A stretch of 64,000 nucleotides of DNA from Brenneria salicis ATCC 15712 = DSM 30166 (GTDB taxonomy: Bacteria > Pseudomonadota > Gammaproteobacteria > Enterobacterales > Enterobacteriaceae). The stretch lies in contig NZ_QNRY01000007.1 in the NCBI RefSeq assembly GCF_003315515.1, forward strand, positions 1 to 64,000, written 5' to 3'. A program made the translations under genes and the position numbers. Below are positions 34,258 to 43,747 of this stretch, one piece after another (within the stretch, counting starts at the first letter, position 1; every line of letters begins with the position of its first letter). The notes beneath the pieces were generated by a model that was not told the origin of the DNA, did not search any database, and saw only the letters and a list, made by a program, of their open reading frames with translations.

Positions 34258-34713
34258 TCACTGCGCTTCCACCAGCCCCGCCCACTGTTCAACCCACGGG
34301 CAGGAGAGCACTTCCGGTTCAGGGTTTTCGATAACATCAATATCCAGAACATCACCCAGGCGTTTGGCGCCGATGTTCTGCAACAGTTCATCAAACTGAT
34401 GACCGCCGCCGCAAAAATTCTCATAGCTGCTGTCGCCCAGAGCGATTAATCCATAACACAGGTCGGGCTGATAACCGCCTTTCTCGCGCAACGCCACATA
34501 CAGAGGCGCGATGGAGTCCGGCAACTGCCCCTGCCCCGTCGTGGACGTCACCACCAGCGCATAGCGCCCACGGTACTCAAGCCATTGCTCCAGCGAGGCA
34601 TCCTCAAAAATCTTCACTTCATGTCCACGTTCTCTGAGGATATTCTCCGCTTCTTCTGCTACCAGAAGTGCATTCCCGTAGACTGTACCGACAAAAATAC
34701 CAATCTGCGCCAT
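34258..34713 (-). CDS. yqcA: Flavodoxin YqcA
   Basis: A short-chain flavodoxin-like FMN protein of 151 residues. The N-terminus [23 protein letters not shown] has the phosphate-binding T-Y-G-N loop. [12 protein letters not shown] and [16 protein letters not shown] form the isoalloxazine loops. The redox partner is unknown. I choose the ATG at 34713 because it matches E. coli YqcA; the upstream ATG at 34737 adds eight unconserved residues. It lies 39 bp downstream of truC in the conserved syd-yqcC-truC-yqcA order. Confidence 0.93.
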   Translation of the reverse strand: MAQIGIFVGTVYGNALLVAEEAENILRERGHEVKIFEDASLEQWLEYRGRYALVVTSTTGQGQLPDSIAPLYVALREKGGYQPDLCYGLIALGDSSYENFCGGGHQFDELLQNIGAKRLGDVLDIDVIENPEPEVLSCPWVEQWAGLVEAQ

Positions 34714-34752
34714 GCTTCCCACTCCCTCTTTATTCAACGCGTGGTTTATTGA

Positions 34753-35538
34753 CTACTGAATCAAACGCCCGCTATCCTGACCCGATGCGCCGGGAAACTC
34801 AACCCTTTCAACGTCAGGGAGAATACCCTGCCAGCCAAACTGCGACATCACGCCTTGCCAGGGCGCATCCCAACGGGCCTGCAAATTCAACTGCTCCCCA
34901 CTCACCGGATGGGGCAAGGTCAATTGGCTGGCATGCAACATCAATCTCCCGCAGGAAAAATGCGCCGCCATCCCACGGTTCTGACGTAAATCGCCATGCG
35001 CACTGTCCCCGATAATCGGATGACGAATATGCGACAGATGACGACGCAACTGATGCTTGCGCCCGGTTTGCGGGCTCAATTCCAGCAGGCTGTAACGTGA
35101 TGTTGGATAACGCCCTATCGCCACGGGCATTTCAGTCTGCGCCAGCACGCGATAATTGCTGACCGCTGGCTGAGGCGCCTTATCAGGGGTGGCGAATTTA
35201 TCCGCAATTTTATCCAGTTCTTCCGTCAGAGGATAATCAATTACTCCGTCATCCGCTATATAGCCACGCACCACCGCATGATAGATTTTCCGCATCCGAT
35301 GCAGTTCAAACTGCTGAGACAATGAACGCGCCACTTCGCTGGACAACGCCAGCAACAGTACGCCGGATGTCGGGCGGTCCAGACGATGAACCGTATAGAC
35401 ATGCTGCCCGATCTGATCGCGCAGAGTCTGCATCACCACCACTTTTTCTTTACGATCCAACCAACTGCGGTGCACCAGCCAACCAGCAGGCTTATTGATC
35501 GCGACCAGATGCTCATCCTGATAAATGATTTCAAGCAT
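34753..35538 (-). CDS. truC: tRNA pseudouridine(65) synthase TruC
   Basis: TruC makes pseudouridine at position 65 of tRNA-Ile1 and tRNA-Asp. The 261-residue RluA-family enzyme starts MLEIIYQDEHLVAINKPAG at the ATG at 35538. It contains the catalytic Asp in VHRLDRPTSGVLLL and the conserved SPQTGRKHQLRRHLSH-type block. The start overlaps the end of yqcC by 8 bp. A much longer in-frame extension (to 35808) only reads yqcC in another frame and is rejected. Confidence 0.95.
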   Translation of the reverse strand: MLEIIYQDEHLVAINKPAGWLVHRSWLDRKEKVVVMQTLRDQIGQHVYTVHRLDRPTSGVLLLALSSEVARSLSQQFELHRMRKIYHAVVRGYIADDGVIDYPLTEELDKIADKFATPDKAPQPAVSNYRVLAQTEMPVAIGRYPTSRYSLLELSPQTGRKHQLRRHLSHIRHPIIGDSAHGDLRQNRGMAAHFSCGRLMLHASQLTLPHPVSGEQLNLQARWDAPWQGVMSQFGWQGILPDVERVEFPGASGQDSGRLIQ

Positions 35539-35917
35539 TGCGGTTTTCATCAGCACGATGCTTTTCATCTTCATCCATATCAAAGCCATCTTGCGCATGC
35601 TGGATGAACAGCGCATCAAGTTGGTCGATATAGCGCAAAACCGGTTCGATCTCTTCTGGCGCGCCATCCAGCGCTTCTTCGAAATAAGGCGATAGCGCAA
35701 ATTTTTCAGGCAGTGGCGCTCTGCTATCCAGCAATGCGTGCATACGGGGCAACAGCACCCACTGCAACCATTGGGCTGCCGGCATGGTATCGACGCAGAA
35801 AGGTTCAACGCTGTTAAAAGCAGCAGCTTGCGGCGGCGATAATTCCCAGAAAGGGCTGTCTCTTAAGGCACGTTCAAGATCAAATAAAGCCTGACGAACC
35901 TGATTCTCAATACTCAT
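35531..35917 (-). CDS. yqcC: YqcC family protein (DUF446)
   Basis: A 128-residue helical protein of family DUF446, recognised from FNSVEPFCVDTMPAAQWLQWVLLPRMHALLD and its position between truC and csrB. The function is unknown. The ATG at 35917 (MSIENQVRQAL) is preferred; an upstream in-frame ATG at 35956 adds 13 poorly conserved residues. Compared with E. coli YqcC it has a longer acidic C-terminal tail (DGFDMDEDEKHRADENRNA). It overlaps truC. Confidence 0.88.
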   Translation of the reverse strand: MSIENQVRQALFDLERALRDSPFWELSPPQAAAFNSVEPFCVDTMPAAQWLQWVLLPRMHALLDSRAPLPEKFALSPYFEEALDGAPEEIEPVLRYIDQLDALFIQHAQDGFDMDEDEKHRADENRNA

Positions 35918-36013
35918 GCGGTTTCTCACGACTGAAGCTAGTTCAATTGGCGGCAAAGCATAGCATTGATATCAGTCTCGCCCAATATTCGCGCTTTAGC
36001 GTGGCTACAGTAC

Positions 36014-36047
36014 AAAAAAATGGGGGTACTGATCACTCAGTACCCCC
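36014..36047 (-). terminator. csrB intrinsic terminator
   Basis: Minus-strand GGGGGTACTGA (36047-36037) / TCAGTACCCCC (36032-36022) forms an 11-bp stem with a 4-base loop, followed by seven U (36020-36014) after one A. Confidence 0.95.
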
Positions 36048-36330
36048 TATTCGTTTTATAGCTATCCCGCTAAACCTTTGCATCCCTGCTCATCCATGAA
36101 AACTTTTCCTTGATGGTCTTCCTAACCAGCCATCCATGCTGTCGTCCAACTTTCTTCCTGACTTGGCCATCCCTGTATATCATCCATGATCCAATCCTTT
36201 TAGGCTCCTGCCCCACCAACACTCCTAATCGGCTCTCAGTCTCCGTCCTGGAGGTGTCCCTGATTTCATCCTGAAAACGGGTTTCATCCTGAAAGAAAGC
36301 GGCAAACCAAATACAAGATGAAAAGACCGC
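36014..36330 (-). ncRNA. csrB: CsrA/RsmA-sequestering small RNA CsrB (RsmB)
   Basis: The minus strand here has about 19 GGA motifs in roughly 300 bases, many as CAGGA, AGGGA or ATGGATG in hairpin-loop settings, the binding sites for CsrA/RsmA. Two segments match E. coli CsrB closely: GGACACCTCCAGGACGGAG (36272-36240 region) and TGGATGAGCAGGGATGC near 36085-36101. It ends in a strong terminator. Its place between yqcC and syd is that of csrB in E. coli and rsmB in soft-rot bacteria. The 3' end (36014) is firm; the 5' end is estimated from a candidate promoter with -35 TTGGTT and -10 TTATGG around 36335-36379. An 87-codon open frame across it is fortuitous. The RNA would titrate CsrA/RsmA and so relieve repression of secondary metabolism, motility and virulence factors. 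Confidence 0.93.
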
Positions 36331-36360
36331 CAACTACCGATGATAACCATAACACTCAGT

Positions 36361-36372
36361 GTTACCGGTAAC
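36361..36372. promoter_or_regulatory. 12-bp palindrome in the predicted csrB promoter
   Basis: GTTACCGGTAAC is a perfect palindrome and the core of the GntR/IdnR-type LacI-family operator (ATGTTACCGGTAACAT). It lies in the spacer and -35 region of the candidate csrB promoter. Its role is inferred only. Confidence 0.4.
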
Positions 36373-36547
36373 CAAATTAAGTAATAAGATGTATTAATTG
36401 TTAGTATTCAGCAAGAGGTAACTGACAGTCTTTATCGATTAGCTTACAAAAAAATGAAAAGCGTAAAGATAATTACCTGATTAATAGTATAAAAATAAAA
36501 AAGAAACCTCACTTTCACACGAAAGATAAGAGATATCGCACAGTAAA

Positions 36548-36565
36548 TGTAAGAGATCTCTTACA
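36548..36565. promoter_or_regulatory. GacA/UvrY response-regulator site upstream of csrB
   Basis: TGTAAGAGATCTCTTACA is a perfect 18-bp palindrome fitting the GacA/UvrY consensus TGTAAG-N6-CTTACA. It lies about 220 bp upstream of the estimated csrB start, just past the syd stop. A far-upstream UvrY site is also how E. coli csrB is activated by BarA-UvrY. Confidence 0.85.
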
Positions 36566-36592
36566 TCAGGGAAAGTGAAACCCGATTAACCA

Positions 36593-37141
36593 TTAACGTA
36601 TTTGTGCACGAAGCGCACAAAGAAATTCAGCCAGCGTGGGCGCCACTATCTGATGTCGCGTAGTACCGAACTCTTCCAGCATAACCTGCCCGGAAACATT
36701 GCACAGAGAGAGTATCGTCATTTCAGAGTCGGTAGTGGCTAAAAATAGCGTCGGCGATAATTTCAGATGTTTCTGAGTCAATAAATGCCCGATCAGATTT
36801 TCCTGCATGCGGATGAAATCGTCTTCACTCCAGACTTGTAACAAGGTATATGAACGCGAATCGAATTGCGCCGCCATGTCCCCTGCATACTGCGCGGTGT
36901 AAAAAGCATGAATATCCGGATGCAGACTGATATCCAATGCTCGCTCCACGCCATCCAGCGAGCTAGCGGGCAAAAACGGCTGCGGCAGCCAGTAAACCGT
37001 CTCTTCCCCGGTTTCGGTAATGCAGGGCGAAGGTACGCCATATAATGCGTCACTGGCTGGCGGATGACCGGTTCCCTGCTGCCAGAGATCGATATAACGC
37101 CGGGTAAATGCCGCCAATGCCTGGGTGACTCCACAATCCAT
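36593..37141 (-). CDS. syd: SecY-interacting protein Syd
   Basis: Syd is a peripheral inner-membrane protein that binds SecY and affects abnormal translocons. The 182-residue sequence matches E. coli Syd in the segments [46 protein letters not shown] and [17 protein letters not shown]. The ATG at 37141 ([15 protein letters not shown]) is chosen because it fits the family; an ATG at 37156 lacks a ribosome-binding site. It diverges from queF, 70 bp away. The csrB UvrY site lies immediately downstream. Confidence 0.93.
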   Translation of the reverse strand: MDCGVTQALAAFTRRYIDLWQQGTGHPPASDALYGVPSPCITETGEETVYWLPQPFLPASSLDGVERALDISLHPDIHAFYTAQYAGDMAAQFDSRSYTLLQVWSEDDFIRMQENLIGHLLTQKHLKLSPTLFLATTDSEMTILSLCNVSGQVMLEEFGTTRHQIVAPTLAEFLCALRAQIR

Positions 37142-37211
37142 AATTTTTCTCATCATTCTGTTAGTCAGGTTACACTACTCACCATGATATCTTTTTACAT
37201 CAGGCAACGGC

Positions 37212-38081
37212 ATGTCCATCTATGACAAGCATCAGGCCCTGAGCGCACTGACGCTGGGCAAACCCACACCTTATCACGATCATTATGATGCGGGACTGTT
37301 ACAACCGGTGCCGCGCAGCCTCAACCGCGAGCCACTCGGTATTTTCCCGGATAGTCAGCCATTTCATGGCGCCGATATCTGGACACTCTACGAACTTTCC
37401 TGGCTCAACCCCAACGGCGTGCCTCAGGTGGCCGTGGGTGAAATGCATCTGGATGCAAATAGCCTGAATCTGATTGAGTCTAAAAGCTTCAAACTTTATC
37501 TCAACAGTTTTAACCAGACCCAATTTGCCAATTGGGAGGAGGTTCGCACGACCTTGATAAAGGATCTCGGTCAATGTGCGCAAGGTCAGGTCAGCGTCGC
37601 ACTGTTTAAGCTCAGTGAACTGGAAGGTCAGCCAATCGCCGGATTTGCAGGCGAATGTATCGACGATCAGGATATTCGCATCGATAGCTACGCGTTTAAC
37701 GCGGATTATCTGGCCGCCGGTTCACAGGGGGGGCGTTCGTCGGCAGAAACGAATCAGATCGTCGAAGAGACGCTGGTCAGCCACCTGTTGAAATCCAACT
37801 GCCTTATAACCCATCAACCCGATTGGGGATCGGTGCAGATCCGTTATCGAGGACAACGTATTAACCGGGAAGCGCTTCTGCGCTACATCGTATCATTCCG
37901 TCATCATAATGAATTTCACGAGCAATGCGTGGAGCGTATTTTTAACGACCTGATGCGTTATTACCAACCGGAAACACTCAGCGTCTATGCCCGTTACACG
38001 CGTCGGGGCGGGTTGGATATCAATCCGTGGCGCAGCAACGGCGCATTCATCGCCCCGAATGGACGGTTGCCGCGTCAATAA
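37212..38081 (+). CDS. queF: NADPH-dependent 7-cyano-7-deazaguanine reductase QueF
   Basis: QueF reduces the nitrile preQ0 to preQ1 for queuosine in tRNA. The 289-residue two-domain (long type) T-fold enzyme has the NADPH-binding region [15 protein letters not shown], the catalytic Cys in GECIDDQDI, and [17 protein letters not shown]. It ends [13 protein letters not shown]. Compared with E. coli QueF it has about seven extra residues near 170-185 ([14 protein letters not shown]), a likely surface loop. It diverges from syd. No preQ1 riboswitch is seen in the 70-bp gap. Confidence 0.96.
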   Translation: MSIYDKHQALSALTLGKPTPYHDHYDAGLLQPVPRSLNREPLGIFPDSQPFHGADIWTLYELSWLNPNGVPQVAVGEMHLDANSLNLIESKSFKLYLNSFNQTQFANWEEVRTTLIKDLGQCAQGQVSVALFKLSELEGQPIAGFAGECIDDQDIRIDSYAFNADYLAAGSQGGRSSAETNQIVEETLVSHLLKSNCLITHQPDWGSVQIRYRGQRINREALLRYIVSFRHHNEFHEQCVERIFNDLMRYYQPETLSVYARYTRRGGLDINPWRSNGAFIAPNGRLPRQ

Positions 38082-38241
38082 TTGCGAAACGTTACGCAAT
38101 ATGATGTTTTTGCCCACCGCCATGATTGGAAAAAATGATGGCGGCACGTTAAGGTGAAGTCACGGGAAAGCCAGAGTACTTGTCCCGGCTCATTTAAGCC
38201 ATCGACGAAATGGCGGATTACACTGCGTTCAAGGAGTAAAA

Positions 38242-39606
38242 TTGATTACACATATCAGCCCATTAGGGTCTATGGATTTGTTATCGCAGTTGGAAGTGGA
38301 CATGCTGAAAAGCACAGCCAGCAGCGATCTTTACCGTTTGTTCCGTAATTGTTCCCTCGCCGTCTTAAACTCAGGCAGCCAGACGGACAACAGTAAGGAA
38401 CTGCTTTCACGCTTTGAAAACTTTGACATCAACGTGCTACGGCGCGAACGCGGCGTGAAACTGGAGTTGATCAACCCGCCGGCAGAAGCCTTTGTGGACG
38501 GTTATCTCATTCGTTCATTACAGGCCAATCTGTTTGCCGTGCTGCGCGATATTCTGTTTGTTAACGGACAGATAACCAGCGCGGGTCACTATCAGAATCT
38601 GAATCTGGAAAACTCAGCGCATATCACTAATCTGGTATTTTCCATTTTACGTAATGCCCGCTCCCTGCATGTCGGCGAAGAGCCGAATATGGTGGTGTGC
38701 TGGGGCGGCCATTCCATTAACGAAACCGAATATCTGTATGCCCGTAAAGTCGGCAGCCAGCTTGGTCTGCGTGAACTGAATATCTGCACCGGTTGCGGTC
38801 CCGGCGCGATGGAAGCGCCGATGAAAGGCGCTGCTGTCGGACACGCGCAGCAACGCTACAAAGATGGCCGGTTTATCGGGATGACGGAGCCCTCCATTAT
38901 TGCGGCCGAGCCACCGAATCCGCTGGTGAATGAACTGATTATCATGCCGGATATTGAGAAACGCCTGGAAGCGTTTGTTCGTATCGGACACGGCATCATC
39001 ATTTTTCCCGGCGGGGTGGGAACCGCGGAAGAATTCCTTTATCTGCTAGGCATTATGATGAACCCGGAAAACAGCGAGCAAGTGCTGCCGATTATCCTGA
39101 CCGGCCCGCAAGAAAGCGCCGATTATTTCCGCGTACTGGACGAATTTATTGTCGGCACGTTGGGACGTCAGGCCCGCCGCTACTACTCCATTATCATTAA
39201 TGACGCGGCGGAAGTGGCGCATCAAATGAAGAAATCGATGCCGCTGGTCAAAGAAAGCCGCAGACACACAGGCGATGCCTATAGCTTTAACTGGTCACTG
39301 CGGATTGCACCGGACTTGCAGATGCCTTTCGAGCCCACACATGAAAACATGGCTAACCTGAATCTGCATCTCGATCAGCCGGCGGAAGAACTGGCAGCAG
39401 CGTTGCGCCGGGCGTTTTCAGGCATCGTGGCGGGGAACGTCAAAGAAGTGGGGATCAAGGCAATAGAGGATCAAGGGCCTTATAAGATCCACGGCGATAC
39501 GGCGCTCATGAAGAGCATGGACAAACTGCTACAGGGATTTGTCGCGCAACAACGCATGAAGCTTCCCGGCAGCGCATACATTCCTTGCTACGAGATCTGC
39601 GCTTAA
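38242..39606 (+). CDS. ppnN: Pyrimidine/purine nucleotide 5'-monophosphate nucleosidase PpnN
   Basis: PpnN (YgdH) hydrolyses nucleoside monophosphates to base and ribose 5-phosphate and is stimulated by (p)ppGpp in E. coli. The 454-residue protein, the same length as E. coli, has a LOG-like Rossmann core ([46 protein letters not shown]) with extra N- and C-terminal domains. The start is a TTG at 38242 with a strong AAGGAG site at 38231-38236, giving the family N-terminus [12 protein letters not shown]. Confidence 0.95.
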   Translation: MITHISPLGSMDLLSQLEVDMLKSTASSDLYRLFRNCSLAVLNSGSQTDNSKELLSRFENFDINVLRRERGVKLELINPPAEAFVDGYLIRSLQANLFAVLRDILFVNGQITSAGHYQNLNLENSAHITNLVFSILRNARSLHVGEEPNMVVCWGGHSINETEYLYARKVGSQLGLRELNICTGCGPGAMEAPMKGAAVGHAQQRYKDGRFIGMTEPSIIAAEPPNPLVNELIIMPDIEKRLEAFVRIGHGIIIFPGGVGTAEEFLYLLGIMMNPENSEQVLPIILTGPQESADYFRVLDEFIVGTLGRQARRYYSIIINDAAEVAHQMKKSMPLVKESRRHTGDAYSFNWSLRIAPDLQMPFEPTHENMANLNLHLDQPAEELAAALRRAFSGIVAGNVKEVGIKAIEDQGPYKIHGDTALMKSMDKLLQGFVAQQRMKLPGSAYIPCYEICA

Positions 39607-39729
39607 CGCTACTGCGCCTCTAGCGTCGTCGAAGAGCAATCGGGTTGGCTTTTACAACGCGCAATCCGATTCATCATCACCAATGGGGAAGCCACCCTTC
39701 CCCCTACAAACGCCATCAGGAAGTTCGTT

Positions 39730-40497
39730 ATGCCTGTCCATCTGCTGATTGTCGATGCGCTTAATTTGATCCGCCGCATTCATGCGGTTCAGGGTTCCCC
39801 GTGCGTACCGGCCTGCCAACATGCGTTGCATCAGTTATTGCAACACAGCCAGCCGACCCACGCCGTTGCGGTCTTTGACGACGAAGAACGCGATACCAGT
39901 TGGCGACATCAGATTTTACCTGACTACAAAGCCGGACGCCCCCCAATGCCTGAAGATCTCAAACAGGAACTGCCGCAGATCAAAGCCGCGTTTGCCGAAA
40001 TGGGTGTAGTCAGTTGGCACTCGCCGGGCAATGAAGCCGACGATCTGGCCGCGACATTGGCAACCAAGGTGGCGGCTTCCGGACATCAGGCGACAATCGT
40101 GTCAACGGATAAAGGCTACTGTCAGCTACTGGCGCCAACCATCCAGATCCGTGATTACTTTCAGAAACGCTGGTTGGATTTACCTTTCGTTGAGCAGGAG
40201 TTTGGCGTGTTGCCGCAACAGCTTACCGATTATTGGGGACTGGCGGGCATCGGCAGCAGCAAAATCCCTGGCGTCAGCGGTATCGGCCCCAAAAGTGCCG
40301 TCCAGTTATTGCAACAGGCCGGTAGTCTGGAAACGCTGTATCAGGATCTGGCGAGTGTACCGGAGAAATGGCGAAACAAGCTTGAACAACAGCGGGAAAT
40401 GGCGTTTATCAGCCGCCGAGTCTCAACCCTCAGCACGGATTTGGCGCTGAATGGCAATCTGCAACAGTTAAGGTTGCCGCTGACAGATCGCCCATGA
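39730..40497 (+). CDS. xni: Flap endonuclease Xni (YgdG)
   Basis: Xni is a paralogue of the DNA polymerase I 5'-nuclease domain that cleaves flaps and lacks one metal site. The 255-residue sequence has [16 protein letters not shown] at the N-terminus, the [14 protein letters not shown] acidic block, the [12 protein letters not shown] block, and a helix-hairpin-helix ([15 protein letters not shown]). It lies between ppnN and the convergent rlmM, nine bases from the rlmM stop. It appears intact. Confidence 0.95.
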   Translation: MPVHLLIVDALNLIRRIHAVQGSPCVPACQHALHQLLQHSQPTHAVAVFDDEERDTSWRHQILPDYKAGRPPMPEDLKQELPQIKAAFAEMGVVSWHSPGNEADDLAATLATKVAASGHQATIVSTDKGYCQLLAPTIQIRDYFQKRWLDLPFVEQEFGVLPQQLTDYWGLAGIGSSKIPGVSGIGPKSAVQLLQQAGSLETLYQDLASVPEKWRNKLEQQREMAFISRRVSTLSTDLALNGNLQQLRLPLTDRP

Positions 40498-40506
40498 AAA
40501 CATATT

Positions 40507-41607
40507 CTAGCGCTCGTCGCGGCGTCCCGGCACCGCGGCCCAGAAGCGCCGCGCATGCACCGTCACTTCTTCACGATCGTGGTATAACTGTTTGGCGCGC
40601 ACTTGTGCATTGATGCCGCTCTGGGCCAGCCGTTCATTAAGTAAAGCCAGATTCTGCGAAACTTCCTCATAACGCTTTTTCATCGGCAGTTTCAGATTGA
40701 ATATCGCCTCGCGGCACCAGCCTTTTACCAACCAGTCGGCAACCAGACTGGTGACCTTGGCCGGTTTTTCCACCATGTCGCATACCAGCCAGTAAACGTT
40801 GCTACGCGGCGGTTCAAAACGGAAACCGTCGGCCTGATGATGCATAACCTGTCCGGTGTCCATCAAACTGGGTGCCATCGGGCCATTATCCACGGCGTGC
40901 ACCATCATGCTGCGTTTCACCAGTTGATAAGTCCAGCCACCGGGACATGCGCCCAGATCAACCGCATACATCCCGCTGGCAAGCCGCTCATCCCATTCAT
41001 CCGCCGGGATGAAAACATGGAAAGCCTCTTCCAGTTTCAACGTCGAGCGGCTAGGCGAATCTGACGGAAACTTAAGACGAGGGATCCCCATATAGAACGG
41101 TGAATGGTTAAAGCTGTAAGAGTAACCGACATAACAGCAACCGGGCGCGATAAACAGCACATGCAACACAGGGCGGTCAGCTTTCTCATACCCCAACAGG
41201 ATCTTGTTCTCGCGCAGCGCCGCACGCAACGGCACGGTAAACTTGCGGCAGAACTTCATCAGTTCCTTGCTTTCATTGGTGTCCGGGACTTCGACGCGCA
41301 ATTCGCCGGCCCCCTCAATCGCCCCCGTCAACATGCCGACAATCGGCGTAATGCGATCTTCCGGCGGCAGGTCGCGCAGCAACTCACCGCTAACGAACAT
41401 CTGACGCGCGAAAATCAGTTCATGAAACGGCAATTCTTTTATCAGTCGTTCAGCATCTTCATGCTGATAGCATTCAAAAATCACATAGCCGCTGTTTTCT
41501 TTTACTCTGGCAAAACCATAAGCATTATAGTGCGTTGCTTTTTCCGTTATTTCCGCCGCACACTCTTTTTCAAACCCCGGACGACAGTACAGAATAACTT
41601 TATTCAT
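40507..41607 (-). CDS. rlmM: 23S rRNA 2'-O-ribose C2498 methyltransferase RlmM
   Basis: RlmM (YgdE) methylates C2498 of 23S rRNA using S-adenosylmethionine. The 366-residue protein has an N-terminal THUMP-like RNA-binding domain and a Rossmann methyltransferase domain. This domain shows the SAM-binding [13 protein letters not shown] and the K-D-K-E catalytic region around [14 protein letters not shown] and [10 protein letters not shown]. The length equals E. coli RlmM. Its start overlaps the end of ygdD by 8 bp, so the two are co-translated. Confidence 0.96.
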   Translation of the reverse strand: MNKVILYCRPGFEKECAAEITEKATHYNAYGFARVKENSGYVIFECYQHEDAERLIKELPFHELIFARQMFVSGELLRDLPPEDRITPIVGMLTGAIEGAGELRVEVPDTNESKELMKFCRKFTVPLRAALRENKILLGYEKADRPVLHVLFIAPGCCYVGYSYSFNHSPFYMGIPRLKFPSDSPSRSTLKLEEAFHVFIPADEWDERLASGMYAVDLGACPGGWTYQLVKRSMMVHAVDNGPMAPSLMDTGQVMHHQADGFRFEPPRSNVYWLVCDMVEKPAKVTSLVADWLVKGWCREAIFNLKLPMKKRYEEVSQNLALLNERLAQSGINAQVRAKQLYHDREEVTVHARRFWAAVPGRRDER

Positions 41608-41995
41608 GGCGTTCAGCCTTTCTCTTCAGGCGCAATGCGCCAACCAACATTAATAACCAGCCAACCAGAAAACAGAATCCGCCAATCGGCGTGACATAAA
41701 CCCAAAGCTTTAGATGCGAAAGCGCCAGACAGTATAAACTGCCGCTGAACAACACGGTTCCGAGGGCTAGAAGGACGCTACTCCAGTAAAACCAGAGATT
41801 AGTGCGCTGATACATGGTGACGGACAATGCCAGGATAGCCAGCGTATGAAATGCCTGATATTCCAACCCGGTTTGCAGCCAGGCGAGTTCGGTCGGTCCC
41901 AGGGTTTTGCTTAACACATGGCTGCCAAATGCCCCCAGCGCGACAAAAACAAAACCGCTGACGGCGGAAAACACCAGCATGAAACGACTATTCAT
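41600..41995 (-). CDS. ygdD: DUF423 inner-membrane protein YgdD
   Basis: A 131-residue membrane protein with four predicted hydrophobic segments ([67 protein letters not shown]). This is the DUF423 pattern of E. coli YgdD. The function is unknown. It lies between gcvA and rlmM with a short overlap to rlmM, as in E. coli. Confidence 0.92.
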   Translation of the reverse strand: MNSRFMLVFSAVSGFVFVALGAFGSHVLSKTLGPTELAWLQTGLEYQAFHTLAILALSVTMYQRTNLWFYWSSVLLALGTVLFSGSLYCLALSHLKLWVYVTPIGGFCFLVGWLLMLVGALRLKRKAERHE

Positions 41996-42049
41996 CGTTG
42001 TTATCCAATAAAATCATCTGTGAATATCTGAGGCGCAATAACCTTCGCC

Positions 42050-42973
42050 TCAGCGTGTAGTGTTATCATAGCGGAAACAAAATTTTTCCTGCTCGCTGGC
42101 GGCACGAGCCAGTATCCAGTGACGGAAGGCGGCTATTTTACCCAGTTCCGCCTGACTGTCATGACATACCAGATAAAAAGCATTTTTACTGACCAAAACA
42201 TCGTTGAACGGACAGACCAGCCGCCCGGCCTCAATTTCGGTCTGCGCCATGACGTTATTGGCCAGCGCCACGCCCTGACCGTGAATGGCCGCCTGGAGCA
42301 CCATCGCGCTATGACTGAAAATCGGCCCCTGCTGGACATTAATCTGCACGCCAAGCTGACGCGTATAGGCCAGCCAGTCACGGCGCGACGCATCATGCAG
42401 TAAGGTATGCGCCGCCAGATCGTTTGGCGTTTTCAACGGATGGTTGCCCGTCAACAACACCGGCGAACAGACCGGCAAAAGGTATTCGGCATACAATTTT
42501 TCTACCCGCAATCCCGGCCAGTTGCCACGGCCATAGAAAATGGCGACGTCCACATCGTCCGATAGCCGGTCTTCATCCCGATCAACAGCCTGGATCCGCA
42601 CATCAATCCCCGGATAGTCGGAATTAAAACTCGATAACCGGGGAACCAGCCAGTGAATGGCAAAGCTGGGAAGCAGGCTGACCGTCAGCGCGCCTTTGGC
42701 GCTGCGCGACTGCAATTTTCGCGTGGCGTCATTAAGCGATGAGAAAATTTCCTTAATATCAAGGTAATAACTCTGACCTTCTTCCGTCAGCAGCAGCGAA
42801 CGGTTACGGCGGCGAAACAACTTAAGCCCCAGAAAATCTTCAAGCGACTTGATCTGATGACTGACCGCGGCCTGGGTAACGAACAACTCCTCCGCCGCTT
42901 TAGTAAAACTGAGGTGACGGGCGGCGGCATCAAATACACGCAAAGCATTAAGCGGAGGCAGACGTTTCGACAT
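42050..42973 (-). CDS. gcvA: LysR-type regulator GcvA
   Basis: GcvA activates the glycine cleavage operon gcvTHP when glycine is plentiful and represses it with GcvR; it also drives the divergent small RNA gcvB. The 307-residue protein has an N-terminal winged helix (LPPLNALRVFDAAARHLSFTKAAEELFVTQAAVSHQIK, in segments) and a periplasmic-binding-protein-like effector domain. Its location, divergent from gcvB, confirms the assignment. Confidence 0.95.
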   Translation of the reverse strand: MSKRLPPLNALRVFDAAARHLSFTKAAEELFVTQAAVSHQIKSLEDFLGLKLFRRRNRSLLLTEEGQSYYLDIKEIFSSLNDATRKLQSRSAKGALTVSLLPSFAIHWLVPRLSSFNSDYPGIDVRIQAVDRDEDRLSDDVDVAIFYGRGNWPGLRVEKLYAEYLLPVCSPVLLTGNHPLKTPNDLAAHTLLHDASRRDWLAYTRQLGVQINVQQGPIFSHSAMVLQAAIHGQGVALANNVMAQTEIEAGRLVCPFNDVLVSKNAFYLVCHDSQAELGKIAAFRHWILARAASEQEKFCFRYDNTTR

Positions 42974-43065
42974 GGATGAAATTCTTTTATTTACCGGTAA
43001 ATAGCACAGTTAATCCGTGTATTTAACCATTAGTTTTTATAATCCGAGGCATTATAATTTGTCCG

Positions 43066-43094
43066 TTGAGGATGTACCAGCAAATACCTATATT
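43066..43094 (+). promoter_or_regulatory. gcvB promoter
   Basis: The -35 TTGAGG (43066-43071), a 17-bp spacer and the -10 TATATT (43089-43094) place the transcription start at 43101, where the conserved gcvB sequence begins. GcvA sites would be expected in the 42974-43066 region; I did not resolve them. Confidence 0.75.
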
Positions 43095-43100
43095 AGCGCA

Positions 43101-43297
43101 ACTTCCTGAGCCGGAACGAAAAGTGCGGAGGGGTGACCTGAGGTGCTTTTGGCTTGTGGTTGTGATGTTGTGTTTGCTATTTACTGTCTGCTTTTCAGAC
43201 GCGGTAGCGAGTCTACCTTATTTCACTTATTGTACAATTACCCTGTCTGTCCAAAGTGATTTTTATATGTAGCACCGCGATCGCGGTGCTTTTTTTA
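43101..43297 (+). ncRNA. gcvB: Hfq-dependent small RNA GcvB
   Basis: GcvB represses many amino-acid and peptide transporter mRNAs. The sequence begins ACTTCCTGAGCCGGAACG, as E. coli GcvB does, and contains the G/U-rich R1 seed (GGTTGTGATGTTGTG, about 43155-43170). It has the conserved segment ACCCTGTCTGTCC at 43240-43254. The terminator is GCACCGCGATCGCGGTGC (43272-43289) with a T tail. It is divergent from gcvA and upstream of ygdI, as in E. coli. A 68-codon frame over this region is not a gene. Confidence 0.97.
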
Positions 43298-43341
43298 TAC
43301 GTGAATGTTATCTGCATATCCCAGGATGGCGGCGATCATGA

Positions 43342-43563
43342 TTACTTCGCTTCAACCATCTCCCGCACATTATCACGGCTGATCTGCTGATTCTGACCAT
43401 AAGCATCGGTATAACTGATCATACCGGTTTCATTATCCACTTTAGGCTTACCATCAGCGACGATAGTGCGTCCGTCATTGGTATGCATGACGTAATTACT
43501 GGAACAGCCTGCCAGAGAAAAGGCCAATACCACAGCGGCGAAAATAGAGATTTTATTCTTCAT
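43342..43563 (-). CDS. ygdI: YgdI/YgdR-family lipoprotein (DUF903)
   Basis: A 73-residue small lipoprotein. The signal peptide MKNKISIFAAVVLAFSLAGC ends in a lipobox (LAGC), with Cys20 as the lipidated residue, followed by a compact SH3-like DUF903 domain (YVMHTNDGRTIVADGKPKVD). The ATG at 43563 has GGAG upstream and is preferred over the ATG four codons earlier. The position beside gcvB matches E. coli ygdI. The function is unknown. Confidence 0.93.
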   Translation of the reverse strand: MKNKISIFAAVVLAFSLAGCSSNYVMHTNDGRTIVADGKPKVDNETGMISYTDAYGQNQQISRDNVREMVEAK

Positions 43564-43747
43564 CGTTAACTCCATGTGAATTAAAATGTCTTTTTGTTGA
43601 CTATATACATAAGGAAATACTAAAACTTAACATTTTAAAGCTTAGCAAGCTTTCACCGCTTTTCCATAAAGTCGTATTAAGTATAGTCTTAAACTTGTTT
43701 CCCCCGGCAAAATGGGACAGGATCTGGCTCGCCAAAAGAGGACGATC

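Noticed and set aside
35539..35808. N-terminal extension of truC
   Set aside because: It reads yqcC in another frame and has no similarity to TruC; the ATG at 35538 matches the family start.
36070..36333. 87-codon minus-strand open frame between yqcC and syd
   Set aside because: It lies on the csrB/rsmB RNA. Its bases are explained by repeated GGA motifs, hairpins and the RNA terminator, and it has no protein-family signature.
37142..37211. preQ1 riboswitch upstream of queF
   Set aside because: The 70-bp gap has no aptamer-like stem-loop with an A-rich tail, and enterobacterial queF is not known to carry one.
43066..43272. 68-codon plus-strand open frame upstream of ygdI
   Set aside because: It begins in the gcvB promoter and runs through the conserved gcvB sequence; it has no ribosome-binding site.
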